DNA of 64,000 nucleotides from Argopecten irradians (lineage: Eukaryota; Mollusca; Bivalvia; Pectinida; Pectinidae), in NCBI RefSeq assembly GCF_041381155.1, contig NC_091134.1:39081338-39145337 (forward strand), in the 5' to 3' direction. Shown one piece after another: positions 50,726 to 63,100 of this stretch. The notes beneath the pieces were generated by a model. The model was not told where the DNA came from. It did no database searches and saw only the letters and a list, made by a program, of their open reading frames with translations. Both the position numbers and the translations under genes were made by a program. Position 1 is the first letter of the stretch, and each line of letters opens with the position of its first letter.

Positions 50726-51046
50726 TTAACCACACAGGTGACATTGGAACGGGACAGTTACTTCATGGGAAGTAGGAATACATTCCAAGTGCATCCACTT
50801 ACTACAAGAATCGCACTTTGCCCAGTCTAGCTCTCTGCAGCCAACCGTGTATTCTCCTAAGCAAATAAAACAAGTTTTGTCCAGAACATTTTCTTTCTTT
50901 AGGCGTCGTTTTTTGTTTGCTTTTTTCTCTTCTTTTACGGCTTTACTCAGGTTTCGTTTGTGTTGTCTTTCTTCCTTTGCTTTCATTTTCTCTTCTTTTA
51001 ATTCTTTTGCTTTTTGTTTTTCCTGTATAACCTCGTTACTTGTTAA
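50726..51046 (-). CDS. 3' part of Tigger transposase with PHD-like zinc finger, out of frame
   Basis: The frame runs LLTSNEVIQEKQKAKELKEE, a charged helix typical of the Tigger C-terminus. It continues into CFICLGEYTVGCRELDWAKC, then DSCSKWMHLEC and FQCHLCG, a C-x2-C / W-x2-C-x2-C / H-x2-C / C-x2-C PHD-like finger. It overlaps the end of the 549-aa frame at a one-base shift. The two frames were therefore one protein, and a single-base indel near 51050 separated them, either in the element or in the assembly. It is not an independent host gene. Confidence 0.75.
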   Translation of the reverse strand, partial: LTSNEVIQEKQKAKELKEEKMKAKEERQHKRNLSKAVKEEKKANKKRRLKKENVLDKTCFICLGEYTVGCRELDWAKCDSCSKWMHLECIPTSHEVTVPFQCHLCG

Positions 51047-52692
51047 TAAACGATGGCTTGTAAAGACTTTTTTGCGGAAGTTTTCTTCACCGGCGTTGGC
51101 AACCTGAAAAGGTTCTCAATGTCATCATACACTGTATCCCCAAAGTTTAAGTTTTCCTTTTCATCCGTTTCAAGTTCAGAAACTGTACCGGTTGTTAGTG
51201 CCTGTAACAAAGGTTCAATGTCCGAGACGGGGGTATTGAGTCCTTCATCAACACAAGGAGAAGCTATCGGCGACGAAGCCGAGATGGGATCTATTCCAGA
51301 AACCTGTGGTGGAAAGTCGGGAGTCTGAGATATTGCTTCTTGTGATGCTATAGCCGAGCCAGGTACTACTGTTTGAGTCACAAAAGGTGGAGGAGGTAGC
51401 GCGGTACTTTCAGCAGGGGAACTGTTCAATGATGTGTCAGCGGAGCATCCATCTTCGAGTTGGCTTTGATTAGACAATGGTGTATCGTACACCGACGACG
51501 GGAGGAAAGCTGAAGTAGGGATCTGGGAACCATCCACTGGATACAAACCACAGACTTTGAAGCCCTTCGTTATATTAGCAGTTGTCATTGCTGCTGTCCA
51601 TGCCCCGTTAAACAGGCGAGGCCAAGATGCCTTATTAACCACATGGTTTGGATTTGCAGCAAGGAATTCTGAACAAAGCCGATTGTAGGCTTTGTTGAAG
51701 GGACCAAATACCGTTCTGTCCAGTGGTTGTAAAACATGTGTACAGTGAGGGGGTAATGCCATAATGTGGATGTTTTCCTGTTTAGCTTTTTCCAATAGAG
51801 AAAGAACTTCATGTGAAGAATGGGAGTCCATTATCAACAATTGGGGTCGTTCAGGACCACAGTTCTTTAGGAAAACATTAGTGAACCACTCATCACCAAG
51901 GATATCGCACATCCATGCTTTGTTTTGATAAGTCCATAGAGTACCCTCAGGGGCGTCTACAGTATTAAAAGTCTGTAAACATTTTCGGGTTTTTCCTTTG
52001 GCAACACATAGTGGTGGCATAGCTTTGCCGGTGGCATTGATACAGGCTAGAATGGTCACATTTTCCCTTGAATTGCTTGTTCTGCTTTGTAAAGTCCTGG
52101 TCCCTTTCTTGGTACAGACATTACTTGGTGAATGCTCAAATTGCTTGCCTGTTTCGTCAGCATTCCAAACAAGATGCGGTTTGTTTTGTAAATTCAGCCC
52201 AGTGACAACTTTATTTAGATCAGCAAAGAAGCTGTCAATGACGGGTTTGTTTAACATTCTGACTCGAGATGTTGACAGCCTCTCTGGTTTACGGAGTACT
52301 AATTCAGGGTGCCTTCGTTTCAAACCTCGCCACCAGTCATCCCCTGGTACATTTTTCTGCAGCGGAATCTGAGCAGATTGGCATAGACGGGCCGTTTTTA
52401 ATATCAGCTGGGATTTAGAAATTCCGAAGCCTTTGTCAGCTGCGCTGATGACTTTTGATACCAGGGCTTCCTCTATTTTGGGAGCCAAGTACGGTTTCCT
52501 CCCGGGCCTAGCTCCGCACTCGATCCGCCCAGAAACATGGTCAATCAATGTAGTTTTCGGGACTGCATACTTCTTAGAAGCCTTCCTAAGACTAAGGTGT
52601 CCATTGCGCACTGCCGAAACCGCTGATTCTAGTGCCTCTGCTGTGTAACGCATATAGATATTTTTCGATTTTCGTGGCATATTGACCTGCAA
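51043..52692 (-). CDS. Tigger/pogo transposase, 549 aa
   Basis: Cuts and joins the element DNA. The N-terminus (about residues 10-60) is a Psq/CENP-B-type helix-turn-helix (LRKASKKYAVPKTTLIDHVS). A second DNA-binding region ends in WWRGLKRRHPELVLRKPE. The DDE catalytic core shows WNADETG (first Asp), LLIMDSHSSHEV (second Asp) and LQPLDRTVFGPFNKA (third Asp), the DDD pattern of pogo transposases. A Ser/Pro-rich tail follows, and the frame stops at SLQAIVY, just before the shifted PHD-like segment. The start is at MQVNMPRKSK; the second Met may be the true start. Domestication is unlikely, since the terminal repeats are still attached. Confidence 0.93.
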   Translation of the reverse strand: MQVNMPRKSKNIYMRYTAEALESAVSAVRNGHLSLRKASKKYAVPKTTLIDHVSGRIECGARPGRKPYLAPKIEEALVSKVISAADKGFGISKSQLILKTARLCQSAQIPLQKNVPGDDWWRGLKRRHPELVLRKPERLSTSRVRMLNKPVIDSFFADLNKVVTGLNLQNKPHLVWNADETGKQFEHSPSNVCTKKGTRTLQSRTSNSRENVTILACINATGKAMPPLCVAKGKTRKCLQTFNTVDAPEGTLWTYQNKAWMCDILGDEWFTNVFLKNCGPERPQLLIMDSHSSHEVLSLLEKAKQENIHIMALPPHCTHVLQPLDRTVFGPFNKAYNRLCSEFLAANPNHVVNKASWPRLFNGAWTAAMTTANITKGFKVCGLYPVDGSQIPTSAFLPSSVYDTPLSNQSQLEDGCSADTSLNSSPAESTALPPPPFVTQTVVPGSAIASQEAISQTPDFPPQVSGIDPISASSPIASPCVDEGLNTPVSDIEPLLQALTTGTVSELETDEKENLNFGDTVYDDIENLFRLPTPVKKTSAKKSLQAIVY

Positions 52693-52799
52693 TGAAAATC
52701 ATTAAATGGTTTATATTATATAGTTCTACCAAAAACCATTAACAGTTTTACCGTGTCTTAGTCTTAGAATGATTTCAAATATTTGAAGTAGATCTACTC

Positions 52800-53040
52800 A
52801 CCGTATGGTAACGACACCAGAAATAAGTAAGATTGTCGCTTTTATCTGCATTGTGGGATGTGTTTTGGATCCCGATGTTCCTTTATTATGATATATAAAA
52901 ATAGATTCACAAGAAAAATCCTCCTCAGCCCCATTCATTGATGAAAATGCAGATAAAAGCGACAATCTTACCTCTGTTCAAATCCGGACTTTCCCAGTTT
53001 CGCTTCAAGGGGTACCTAGTTCCGGTGTCGTTACCATATG
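52800..53040. repeat. nested inverted repeats upstream of the transposase
   Basis: Outer arms ATGGTAACGACACC (about 52804-52818) and GGTGTCGTTACCAT (53024-53038). Inner arms GTAAGATTGTCGCTTTTATC (52827 to about 52851) and GATAAAAGCGACAATCTTAC (about 52951-52971). They lie in the Tigger 5' region and may be a nested palindromic insertion or part of the element's regulatory sequence. Confidence 0.75.
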
Positions 53041-53513
53041 ATGCTACTGCTGGTCGAAATTACACCACCTATATAAATCATATAGGGGTAATTTCGACCG
53101 CTTAAAAGATTTCAATTAATCGTAATTTGTTTCATTTTTTAGTTTAACAATACATATAACAATAAATAATACAATGTAAACATAACTTATACAGATACGT
53201 TGAACTGATAAGACACCATGGAAGGCATTAAAACTATTATGGAGCCAAGCATGCTTTGAACACCTACCTTTTGAAATCCGCGGCTTTTCAACTTCGGTAC
53301 CGGATGTCAGTCAAGTACCGCAAAATCACGCGAGATGTCTTTGAGTTTGAGACATGGAAGTTGCCATGACAACTGCCTACGAGAAACCAAAGCGGAGAAC
53401 AGTCCTACCCGCTAAACCATTGCAATTTTATGTGTATGTTTAATTCATAATGAGATACTAAACAAAAGTGGTCGAAAATACCCACGTGGTCGAAATTAGA
53501 CCATCTTACCCTA

Positions 53514-55130
53514 TTTTTAAAGTACTTTTCATAAAAAGTAAGATGCGCCTAGTTTCATTTTACACTTACATAGGAATGAAAAGCATTAAAAATAAGATTT
53601 TATTTTGATATATCCTTACTTGATATGACCACTTTCCATCAATGAATTAGTATATAACATACTACTCGTGACTTTGGATAACATCACAAGTTATTATGCC
53701 ACGTGTCTAAAGGCGAGTAAAACCGCATATTTTACCCGTTTCCAACTCTAATACTACAAATGACTTCAGTGATCAATGTCACTTCCGTGTTTGATTCGCA
53801 TGGCAGCAATTTACATGGATTCGTTGATGACAACTGTCAACAATGTGTGAAGTCGTACGATTCATCACATGATTATATTAATCTAGAACGAGTTATGATA
53901 AACTATGGTAAGATAAACAGAGTCTATATATACTATATTTCATTTTGTATTGATCTGTTTTCCTAATATATGGCCTGAATGTCAATGATGCGCTCCATAT
54001 CGATATCACACCTCCGACGCGATTGGCCTCTGCATTCCTTGCTCATTCTTATAACTAGACTAATTGAACACGCTAATTTGATACTCTAGAAAATGACATA
54101 AATGGTCTTACAATACACATGTTTACGACTCCTCCCTCCCTTTTCAAAGTCTTCACCATTGAAGACACACAAGACCCTTAAACCACCACCATGGGTATTG
54201 TATTGGACTACGTACGTAACAGGAGAGCAGAAAATGTAGCGGCCAGACTGGGGTTCGAACCTGGAAGCTCGAAACACTAGTTTAAGTTAACTGTTGCATA
54301 CTACTGTCATTTTTGTTAAAGTTTGGTATAAATATGTTGGTGTGTGTTCTGGAATAACACATAAAATGGAATATTAAGAGAGTAAAGGTTGTAGCATGTA
54401 CATATACATGTATTATTAATACCTTCTGGGGATTTTAGAAGGGAATTTTCTTGACTCAGTCTGTATATTGACTGACAATTAAGCTCAGAGCAGCTAGAAA
54501 TTGAATCCTGGTTTGTTGTCTACCGCTTCCAAATATTAATTTAAGGCTTACAGTACCACCACTGGCACCACATAACAAAAAGAAGATGTTCCCAGACTCC
54601 TACCAACTGAGTCAATGGAAATCAAACCATGGCCTTTAGAATGATGATTCCCAGCTCTTTGTTTCTATCTCCAGATATGTGTAGCTTTAAGAAACATGTA
54701 CACATGTATATGCCCAATGTAGCAAACTGTCTTTTGAGGGACAGAGACTGCAGGGCTGAGGAAATGTACTCATCTGCTTGCCCTGGCTGTTGGGTAAGTG
54801 ACAGTTGACAGCACAATTGTCTGTCGTACGAGTAAACAAGTCTGACGCTGATTACGACCTGGACCTTAAATTATAAAATACAATCTAATGTATGACTCTT
54901 TTATTAATTATCAGGAAAATATTAAGGGCATGTGAAAATACAATTCGGACAAGTGAGCATGCACTTGTCCGACAGACTAATACAAGTTTTGCCACGACCC
55001 TTCAGACTATATATCCATGTACATGCCAAACAAATCTTGCTTCAATCCATTTCATTAATGTTATGATTATAGTGTAAGTATGATGAATTGTTTAAGACAT
55101 CTTTAGTACTGCAATTACATACACATGTAC
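53514..55130. other. intergenic, no gene seen
   Basis: No coding frame supported. A minus-strand B-box-like GGTTCGAACCCC at about 54250-54262 sits in GAGCTTCCAGGTTCGAACCC and may mark another tRNA-derived SINE, but no A box was confirmed. Confidence 0.5.
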
Positions 55131-55137
55131 ATATAGA

Positions 55138-55285
55138 GGATCTTACATGAGTGGCTATGTGATATGAAATTTATCAAACGAGTTCAATCATTGGATATGC
55201 CACTAGCATTTAGGAGAGTGGTATATCAAATTATTTAACGAGTTTGATAAATTTCTTATCACATAGTCAAGAGTATAAGATTCTA
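55138..55285. repeat. palindromic MITE
   Basis: Left arm ATCTTACATGAGTGGCTATG, then AATTTATCAAACGAGTT (55138-55186) pairs with right arm AACGAGTTTGATAAATTTCT, then TCACATAGTC (55238-55285). A half copy lies at 9186-9262. Confidence 0.75.
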
Positions 55286-55392
55286 TTTATCACATTACTT
55301 TCATTGATAGAAATATTTTTAATAAATTTCATCTCTATATAATCCAGTAGAAATCCAGCTTGGATGTGATGTTTCCGTCTACTGAAACAATC

Positions 55393-55520
55393 ATGTTGTG
55401 TCAAGCATATCATGACGTCAAATCTATATGTGTCGTCATAATAGTGTTACTACACATGTGTCTTACGATATTTATGACATGGCCGTATGACATGGTTGGA
55501 GGGGCCAGTTATGTGATAAG
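55393..55520 (+). repeat. dispersed repeat shared with 18.3 kb
   Basis: TGACGTCA-containing segment, then TATTTATGACATGGCCGTAT, then GGGGCCAGTTATGTGATAA. It is the diverged reverse complement of 18286-18400. It lies just upstream of the membrane-protein gene. Confidence 0.6.
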
Positions 55521-55656
55521 AGTGTGTGTATATATATACTTGATCTTGGGACTGTTCATTAAATTATATAATAGATTGTTAAATTCTATTTCCAGATGGA
55601 GAGTAGAAAAGGAAAATAAGAGATGAAGTTGTTTCTGGTGAAAAGCAGTTAACAAG

Positions 55657-58600
55657 ATGAGCACAAACGGCACAACACCAGCACCTGAATCTGATGGTGA
55701 GGACACTTATCTTTTCCTGAAATGTCTACCAATGGCCAAACATGATTGTATCTTCTGTACTTATAGTGTATGAAATATGTACATTGTAAACTTGACTCTG
55801 GGAATCCCAAACTAAAATCACATAAATTGAAGACCCTGTTGAATTCAATGAATTTCATTGGTTTTGCCTAAACAAACCTTAAAGGTGATAAAAACAGAAC
55901 GGACATGGAAAATGAGATAATACGCTAGAAACATTTGTAATGCCTATCTAAACATATACCAATTTGATATTTGCTTATATTTTGTCTCTAAATAGTAAAA
56001 ATAATGAAAGCAATCTTCACATCTTTTCGACGACAGATTTTTTTCTATGACTTACCTCCCTTGAGTTCCGATGAGTTTTGACGTCATCTGAGACAATCGA
56101 CTACCGGAAGCCGGTGTGCCGATCGCGGAACTGTCAACATGCATGTGTATTTTAGCCACATGTCTTAGTACTTATGTAAATACACACGGAGAAAAATATG
56201 TTATATTTCGACTTATTGGGTAGCGTGATTTATCCCCTACATAATGACACATTATTGACGTCATAACCTATGAAATGACGTCACTACATGTAAATAATGA
56301 TGTCATTAATGTCGCGGGTACATATGTCATGTGGCTTATGGTGTGCCAGGGGATAAACCACGAATGAATAAGTAGTTCTTTCCTATTCAGTCCACCCTGG
56401 AATAATACAACTGTGCATGTATGTAATTTATAGTTTACATATAAAATTAACCGAGGAGTTTTGATATACATAGAATCTACTGGTAATTTTATGTGCGAAA
56501 TAAGATCGTAGCGAAAATGGACAATTATTGGGGCCCACCTCTTTAGAACCTACGTTTTAATAGAAAAATCATTTGTTACAAACATACGGAGACATGAAAA
56601 ATACATGCAGATTAAAAGAAAAAAATCAATAATTTATAAGTTGTGTCTTTTTGCCCCCCCCATTTTCGTCGACTGAAATGTTCTCAAAATGCGCATTAAA
56701 AATAAAAGAGGTCCTTCTGCACATTTTTCATACTTCATTTTAGGGATTTTCATATTTATTTTGGGTTACACAACAATGTACCGGTGGTGTGAAACCGGTA
56801 TGTTCAGATCTAGTCCGCTAAACCTGCCTTTATTATCAGGCTTTTTTAAATTTTTTTTTTTGCCTAATATATAGGGGGGAAAAAGCCTAATAATATAGGC
56901 AGGTTTAGCGGACTAGTTCAGATCGAGCAGGGTTGCATAATAATATGACGACATTCACAGTTATCATTATTTAATTGCAGGAATTTAAATTCGAAAAATT
57001 ACCATGTTAAGAACGCTCTAAAGTCATCAAAATACATCGTAAAACTCATCTCAGCAATCGTAAATACATTTAGTAATAGTTTTCCTTCTTGGGGAAGACC
57101 TTAGGACCCCCAAAAAACAAAATCTCTCACCTTAAGCCCTCGCAAAATCATCAAAATACATTGTGAAACTCATATCTCAGTCATTCTAAATTGTAATATC
57201 TTTATCAGGGTCTCCCCCGAACCCCCAAAACACCACAATGCTCGCAAATTTTGCCAATTTTAGTACTCATTAATTTCCTGTTATATTCTACATAGTACAC
57301 TTGCGTATATATATGTAGAATGCGAATTTTACTGATTTTTTTTTTATTTAGACCCCTAGATCGTCTCATAATGGTCAATAGGCTATCTAGTGTGCTGTGG
57401 TCTGTGCGTATACTTTTAACATTTACTAAGGTCGACAGGTTTCTTATTTCCAAAACTCCGCACGGTTAGAAAATATAATGAAGCGGTCTTGTAAATGATT
57501 TGTGTTTTATAAGAAATATATGTTGTTTCATGGTCCTGTGTTAGTTGAACTATTACATGTGTATCTTGTCCACGAGTACATGTCATCCATATTAGGTCAT
57601 TATAAAGTTTCTGTGTTTTGTGTCCCGTCTTTTTTATCGGCCGTGCATGTATTGTTACTATTGTACATGTTATTTTATTTCGTACACATCCGTAAAACTC
57701 ATTATAGAACTTTAAGAAAATAAATAAGTCTAGCCCTTTCTGTGCGGTGTTCTGAAGGATTAAGCTTCAAATAGGAAATATAGAGGTGTGCAGTACGTAC
57801 ATAAGGCGGGATAGGGGCACGTTTATCGCGGTATGATAGGGTTTTGGATAGGGTATGAAGATGGCGGGTTTTTTTAAAAATATGCATTATATGTACATTT
57901 ATGTGCATGCATCATGTAGTCTCATTGTAATTTTGGTCCATTTTCTTGTAAAGTTATATTTCTTTTTGTTGGTTTAACTTTAAAGTCTATGTTTTGAGTT
58001 TTAAGTTACAGACAAAAGTCAAGCGCAACCTCCTTGAACCTGAGTCAGTGACACACACGTACACGGTGTCAAATGGCTTTTAAAGATGCTCCACCCCTGT
58101 CAGAGCCATAATTAATATTCACCATTTGTACAATAATTGGTGTTTAATCGTGTATATATATGTCTAATTAACACAAACAATAATATAGAATAACTTATTT
58201 CGCCTTTGGTGCATGCCCAATCAGTACTTCATTCCATATAGGATATAGTAACACAGATTTTTTTCGGGATGCAATTAATTATATTTCATGTTTTTAACTT
58301 GAAATAAAATTAGAAGCTCACAAACTGTTCAATGGTGGTAATTGTGTAAAGTAAGTAACTTTTGTAACTGAAGAAAAATACTAAATCGTCTGCTCCTGTT
58401 TTGATAGTTAAAATTTACCATTTGTCAGCAGTGGAGCATCTTTAACATACTGAACATAACAATTTTATAGCCCAGAATATGACGATAAGAATGAGTAAGC
58501 TATCATTTTTATTATATTATTGTATGTTATAGATTATATATTATATACGGATTCATTTCCACTATTCAATATAGCAACTACACGTAGCGCGACTGTTTTA

Positions 58601-59740
58601 AATATCTATAATTGCCAATACCGCAGCACTGCCCCATTGAGTTTCCCGGCTCTTGTCACAGCTGTTGGTCTCAGATGACGTCACGAATCTACAGCCACCT
58701 GGTGATATCAGGGGCGATAAGCGATGCGATCGTTCTAGACAAGGGTCGTTGTGGACTTTGTTTCAAGCACTTTTTATGGAAATTACGTCAAATACAACCT
58801 GTATTTTTTGTTGGAAATCATAAAGTGCACCACAATAAACAAATATCAACACAAAAATAGCATATTTAAAATCTGTTTTTATCACCTTTAAACTTTTAAA
58901 TTCAACTCCAAAATATACCAAATCTAAGTGTTCTGATTCCAATCCCCCCTCCCATGCACATGCAGTCCCCTAGAATAAGAACATAATTGGTCAATTTTAT
59001 TTTTTCGTTAATTTTTATTTCAGGTGTTGTGCTAAGTGGAGGTGTGATATTCATCATAATATTTGGTGCCACCTCCATTTTCTTTTTCTCCATCATGACA
59101 GTTGTGTGTGTTGGAGAATTTAAGGAATACAGGTCAAGACGAAAGAGGCCCTCTGGACCAATTGAGGTTAGTTAAAGAAAAAACAACATAAATTAAAGAA
59201 AACTCCCATAAGCTATCTACTCACAAAACAGTAACTGTAACAGTTAAGGAAGCATAATTTACTTCCATGTTTATTTTTCAGAACGGAAATTACCCCAGAC
59301 AACCGCCTCCTCTGACTGTACCCCCAGTGACAAATCCTACTGTTGCTGGGGCAAATTATCCAAGGCAGCCACCAGATCCAGGGGCTGATAATTCCCATGA
59401 CAATAATTCCACAGCAAAACTTGTAGAGGACACTACATCATCTGAACAAATGGATGCTGTGAATAAATCTGTGATAGTGGACGACGAAGGGAGAGAGGAA
59501 TCCAAGACAAATGGAAATACGGTTATACTTCACCAAACACCAACAAAGAAAAATACACAACTTAAGCCACTGGAGTTCGCAAAACCAGGGACACAAAATA
59601 CCAACCCAGAGATAATATTTTCACCACGACCAACAACAAATGACATGACCACAGCTGCCTTCATTCAACCTACACCTCCCCTTCCATCTATATCTTCCAA
59701 TATCAGCCAATCAGATGTCACTCCTGTTGTCAGCTCCTAG
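55657..59740 (+). CDS. small single-pass membrane protein, 213 aa, function unknown
   Basis: Exons 55657-55696, 59024-59166 and 59282-59740 join in frame (introns of phase 1 and phase 0). The short outer N-terminus MSTNGTTPAPESDG has an N-glycosylation sequon (NGT). One hydrophobic segment follows (about residues 15-43, GGVIFIIIFGATSIFFFSIM). A basic stop-transfer (EYRSRRKRPSG) predicts a cytosolic tail. The tail is Pro/Thr/Ser-rich with NYPRQPP twice and ends VTPVVSS. There is no signal peptide, so type III topology is likely. A TTTCCAG before 55595 may begin the 5' UTR exon. The 3.3-kb first intron holds two MITEs. No family is recognised; exon 1 is the least certain part. Confidence 0.65.
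56223..56364. repeat. palindromic element in intron 1 of the membrane-protein gene
   Basis: GCGTGATTTATCCCC at the left pairs with GGGGATAAACCACG at the right, with inner TGACGTCA-type motifs in both arms. It is probably a small MITE. Confidence 0.6.
56811..56915. repeat. hairpin MITE in intron 1
   Basis: TAGTCCGCTAAACCTGCC pairs with GGCAGGTTTAGCGGACTA across an AT-rich loop that also pairs (AGGCTTTTTT with AAAAAGCCT). A related half-arm lies at about 49843-49863. Confidence 0.8.
58084..58441 (+). mobile_element. TTAA-flanked MITE, copy 4
   Basis: AGATGCTCCACC at the left and GTGGAGCATCT at the right, with TTAA at 58080-58083 and 58442-58445. Same family as the copies at 8415, 17767 and 31730. 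It sits in intron 1 of the membrane-protein gene. Confidence 0.87.
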
Positions 59741-60169
59741 AAGTGTTTTAGTAAAATCAATGTCATACAGGTGTTTGTTTTATATATACCATATCATGTA
59801 TATAAGCAACATCACATAGGTGTTTGTTTTTATATAACCATATCACATATTTATCTTTGTTTATTGTAATGTTTTATATAATATAATGTCTATATACTAA
59901 GATATCAAACTCTTTTTGAATCATTACAAAGTGCATATTACACAGATGAAAGGTGTCTGTTTGCTGTTCTTGATGTGATGGTTGCAAAAGGGCGTTGTTT
60001 CCTTGCTAATAGTCTGTCATAAATCATAAGATGTACATGCATTTGAAAGAGACATTCATACTTATCCATATGTTCCATAATCTTTTAGTTTCATCAAGAT
60101 TTACTAATTAACAGCCAGGACCATATACAAAAGTGCTAGGTTTTGCTAGTGGAAGTGATGTTCTTTAGA

Positions 60170-60175
60170 AATAAA
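60170..60175 (+). terminator. possible polyadenylation signal of the membrane-protein gene
   Basis: AATAAA about 430 bp after the stop codon. The 3' UTR may be longer; AATAAA-like hexamers also occur further on. Confidence 0.45.
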
Positions 60176-60179
60176 ATTT

Positions 60180-63100
60180 ATCAATATTCAGTACAAGACA
60201 AGCAGAATAATTGTGGGTCTTGGAGCAACAAAGGATGGGCAAAGTACAAGATAAAATGTTTGACATTTAATAACCAAGTACCTTTGTAATTTTCCAATAA
60301 GAAAAATAATGTGCAAACAAACCCACAATAAGCATGCATTATATCAACAGCTTGTTGGAAATATTCTTTCAAAAATCCTTTATCTCATTACATACAAATG
60401 GGCATCAAGATGAACCTTACTTTCTATCCAAAACAAAATATTTTAAAACATAACATTGGAGTAAAGACGTGGTTCTTCTATCTCTAGACGAAATATTTAT
60501 ATAGGAAATTAGTACATTGGTAGTACGTGTACATTGAAATGACCTAGAATCCTTAAAGGTTTATTGGAAAGATTGGTTAAATGCTACACTGGTAACACAC
60601 TTGCCCTTCGTTATGTGACCTAAGAAGTAGCAAAAGAAACTAGATAGCCACTACACCAACCTTCAACCTTGTTGATATCCTGTTGGTATTATGGTCTCTC
60701 CCACAATTAAACCCATTCTCTGCTTCTCTCCATGCAAATTAAAGTGATTTAATGATATAATGTACCTAAAATGTTTCGTAATTTTGAAACAATTAAGGTA
60801 GGAATTACCCAATATTTAGAGAAAATAGTTTTCATTCAGCCCTGTATTGGATTCAGTAGAAGGGGACATTAGAAACAAAGTTCCTGGTTATGGCTGTAAA
60901 ACAAAGGACGCTGAAGGTCCTAATTATGAGGTGAATGAATGGATCACTAAAAACCATAATTAGGGACATTGCAGAAGGTTCACTACCACACCTTACTACT
61001 GTAAAACGTTTGTGGGAAGCCCTGGGAATGGTATGATACATTTGCGATTTTTTAATAAGTAAGTCACAGAAGTTAATGCAACAGAAAGGTCACTAGATGC
61101 TGTTGTTAAGAGGCCCATTATAGGCCCTGATTATGTACAGTGTAGAATATTTACTATATTTCCAGGGAATGAACATGCTATACTGGTAGATTTGACTCGT
61201 TATGTCATAGAAAGATCACTGGATGTCCTAATTGTGACAGAAGTGATGTTGGAGACTCTAGCTACGAGTGCAATGCAATTAAAGGGCATCATGTCCCGAA
61301 AAATTTTACACAAAAACAGTAGATACTAAGGCCATTGAATCTTGGTGCCATCATACCAAATATTATTTTACTGTTTCAGAAGTGAATATTCATTATTTTG
61401 ACATATCTGTGATACATTCCAGAATATATGTTTACTTTGTGTCGGACAGTGCTTGTAAAATGTAAGATGATTATAATGGTTGTACTGCTGTGAAATATAC
61501 CTTATTGATAAATTAGAGTGTCTTCAAAATGTGCATGTACGTATATGAATGCTTTATCAAAAATAAGGTCTGTTTATAAAGATAATACAATATACCTTGT
61601 GTAGGTATGAGAAGAAACATCAAGCCAGTGATGTGTGAGAAATCATAAAATCCTGCAAACATTAATAAATGTATGTGCGTAACACTTTTGTATCTAGAAA
61701 TAGCCATATATTATATAGTTTCATTATTTTGTGACCTCGTGTATTTTCAGTTGGTCTTCTTTGAAGGATGTCAAGTGTTAAACAATTATCTTTTAAGGTT
61801 CAGCATTATTTCTTTAGTACCAACATTCATCATGCTTTGTTTCTGAACTCAATTTAAACAGGGTTAATATCTTAAACCAACCATTCAGATTGAGAATAAA
61901 AAAAGGCATTTAAACATCGTTAATGATAAGTCTAAGGCATTAAGCTATCCTTGTAAAAGTGTTGAATGATGTAATTTAATTATAATGGCGAGGTTTATAT
62001 ATTGTGTTAAATAACTACAATTTATATCTTATCTATTTATTTAATATGACTTTCACTTATGTGTTACTATCAAAACATGAAATCAGATTATCCCGGCTTT
62101 CAGTCACCAATGTGGTGAAAGAATCCTTAAATACAGATTAATTTGAAATGCGGCAAATACCCAGAACAATTTTACCTTATGGTCAAACTTACCAAACGTT
62201 TCTCACAGTAGTCTTGCGTCATTGTGTTCGTTGTATCTGAATAAATGTGATGTAAATTTTACCCTACACTGTTAACTATTAGTTGGTGAAGATATTTAAA
62301 CCATAGTAAGTATTTCGTAGAAAATACGATGTCATATCTAACCATTATCTTAAATGTAATTAGTATTGTATCATTTCTTTATATTTGACGTAAAGATACA
62401 GTACCGAATGTGTTTTTAATCGGAATGGTGAATTTGCGTATTGTTGCTATATGCAACTAAAAGAAAAAGAAATTAATTTAGGTCACTGCTAAAATGTGTG
62501 CGTTAACGGTATTTTAAACAATTTAACTATATGTTAACTATATATATCTTTAGATATTCTCAATAACCTCAATAATCATGATTAATTCTATTCCCGATAT
62601 ATAGATTGTAGACAAACACTTTAGAGATGAATATTTTAGAAGTGAATCACATGCGCCTGTTATGGACTTTGTATCTATCCGAATGGCGGATGTATCTCAT
62701 ATGTTGTAGCTTTATATATATTATTCATCTAAATATAGACATCCAATTATATGTATGCAGCTGCAAAAATCATTTTATTTATATTCACTAATTGCCCTCC
62801 ACAATACGTAGTAGATCAGTGAAACTTTAATTTAATACAAGTGGCCTTCCCTCCACCCAAACAAAACTAAAATCCTAGTTCAAATTCATTTATGCGAGGA
62901 TAAAAAAGGTCCATCAACATTCATTAACTTTAAGAAGTCCTTAACTTCTCCATTGGAAAACATTACAAAGCTTACAGAAAGCTCTTAATTTATGTAATTA
63001 TTTCCTCGACGAATTTCATATTCATGAAGGAATTTTGATGATAATGAACCATTGTCTTGGTCAAACACTGGTCAAACTAGAACATCAAAATGTAAATCAA

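Larger units (their letters stand above)
50250..53511 (-). mobile_element. Tigger/pogo-type Tc1-mariner DNA transposon
   Basis: Terminal inverted repeats of 26 bp begin GGGTAAGATGGTCTAATTTC at 50250 and are identical at the other end (to 53511). TA flanks both ends (50248-50249 and 53512-53513), as pogo elements require. Motifs of the type TAATTTCGACCAC recur near both ends (about 50440-50520 and 53040-53100, 53470-53495) and may be transposase binding sites. The transposase lies on the minus strand. Identical termini and a long open frame indicate a young insertion. Confidence 0.93.

Noticed and set aside
50726-50986. Independent host PHD-finger gene
   Set aside because: It lies within the Tigger terminal repeats, and its upstream frame continues the transposase C-terminal helix after a one-base shift.
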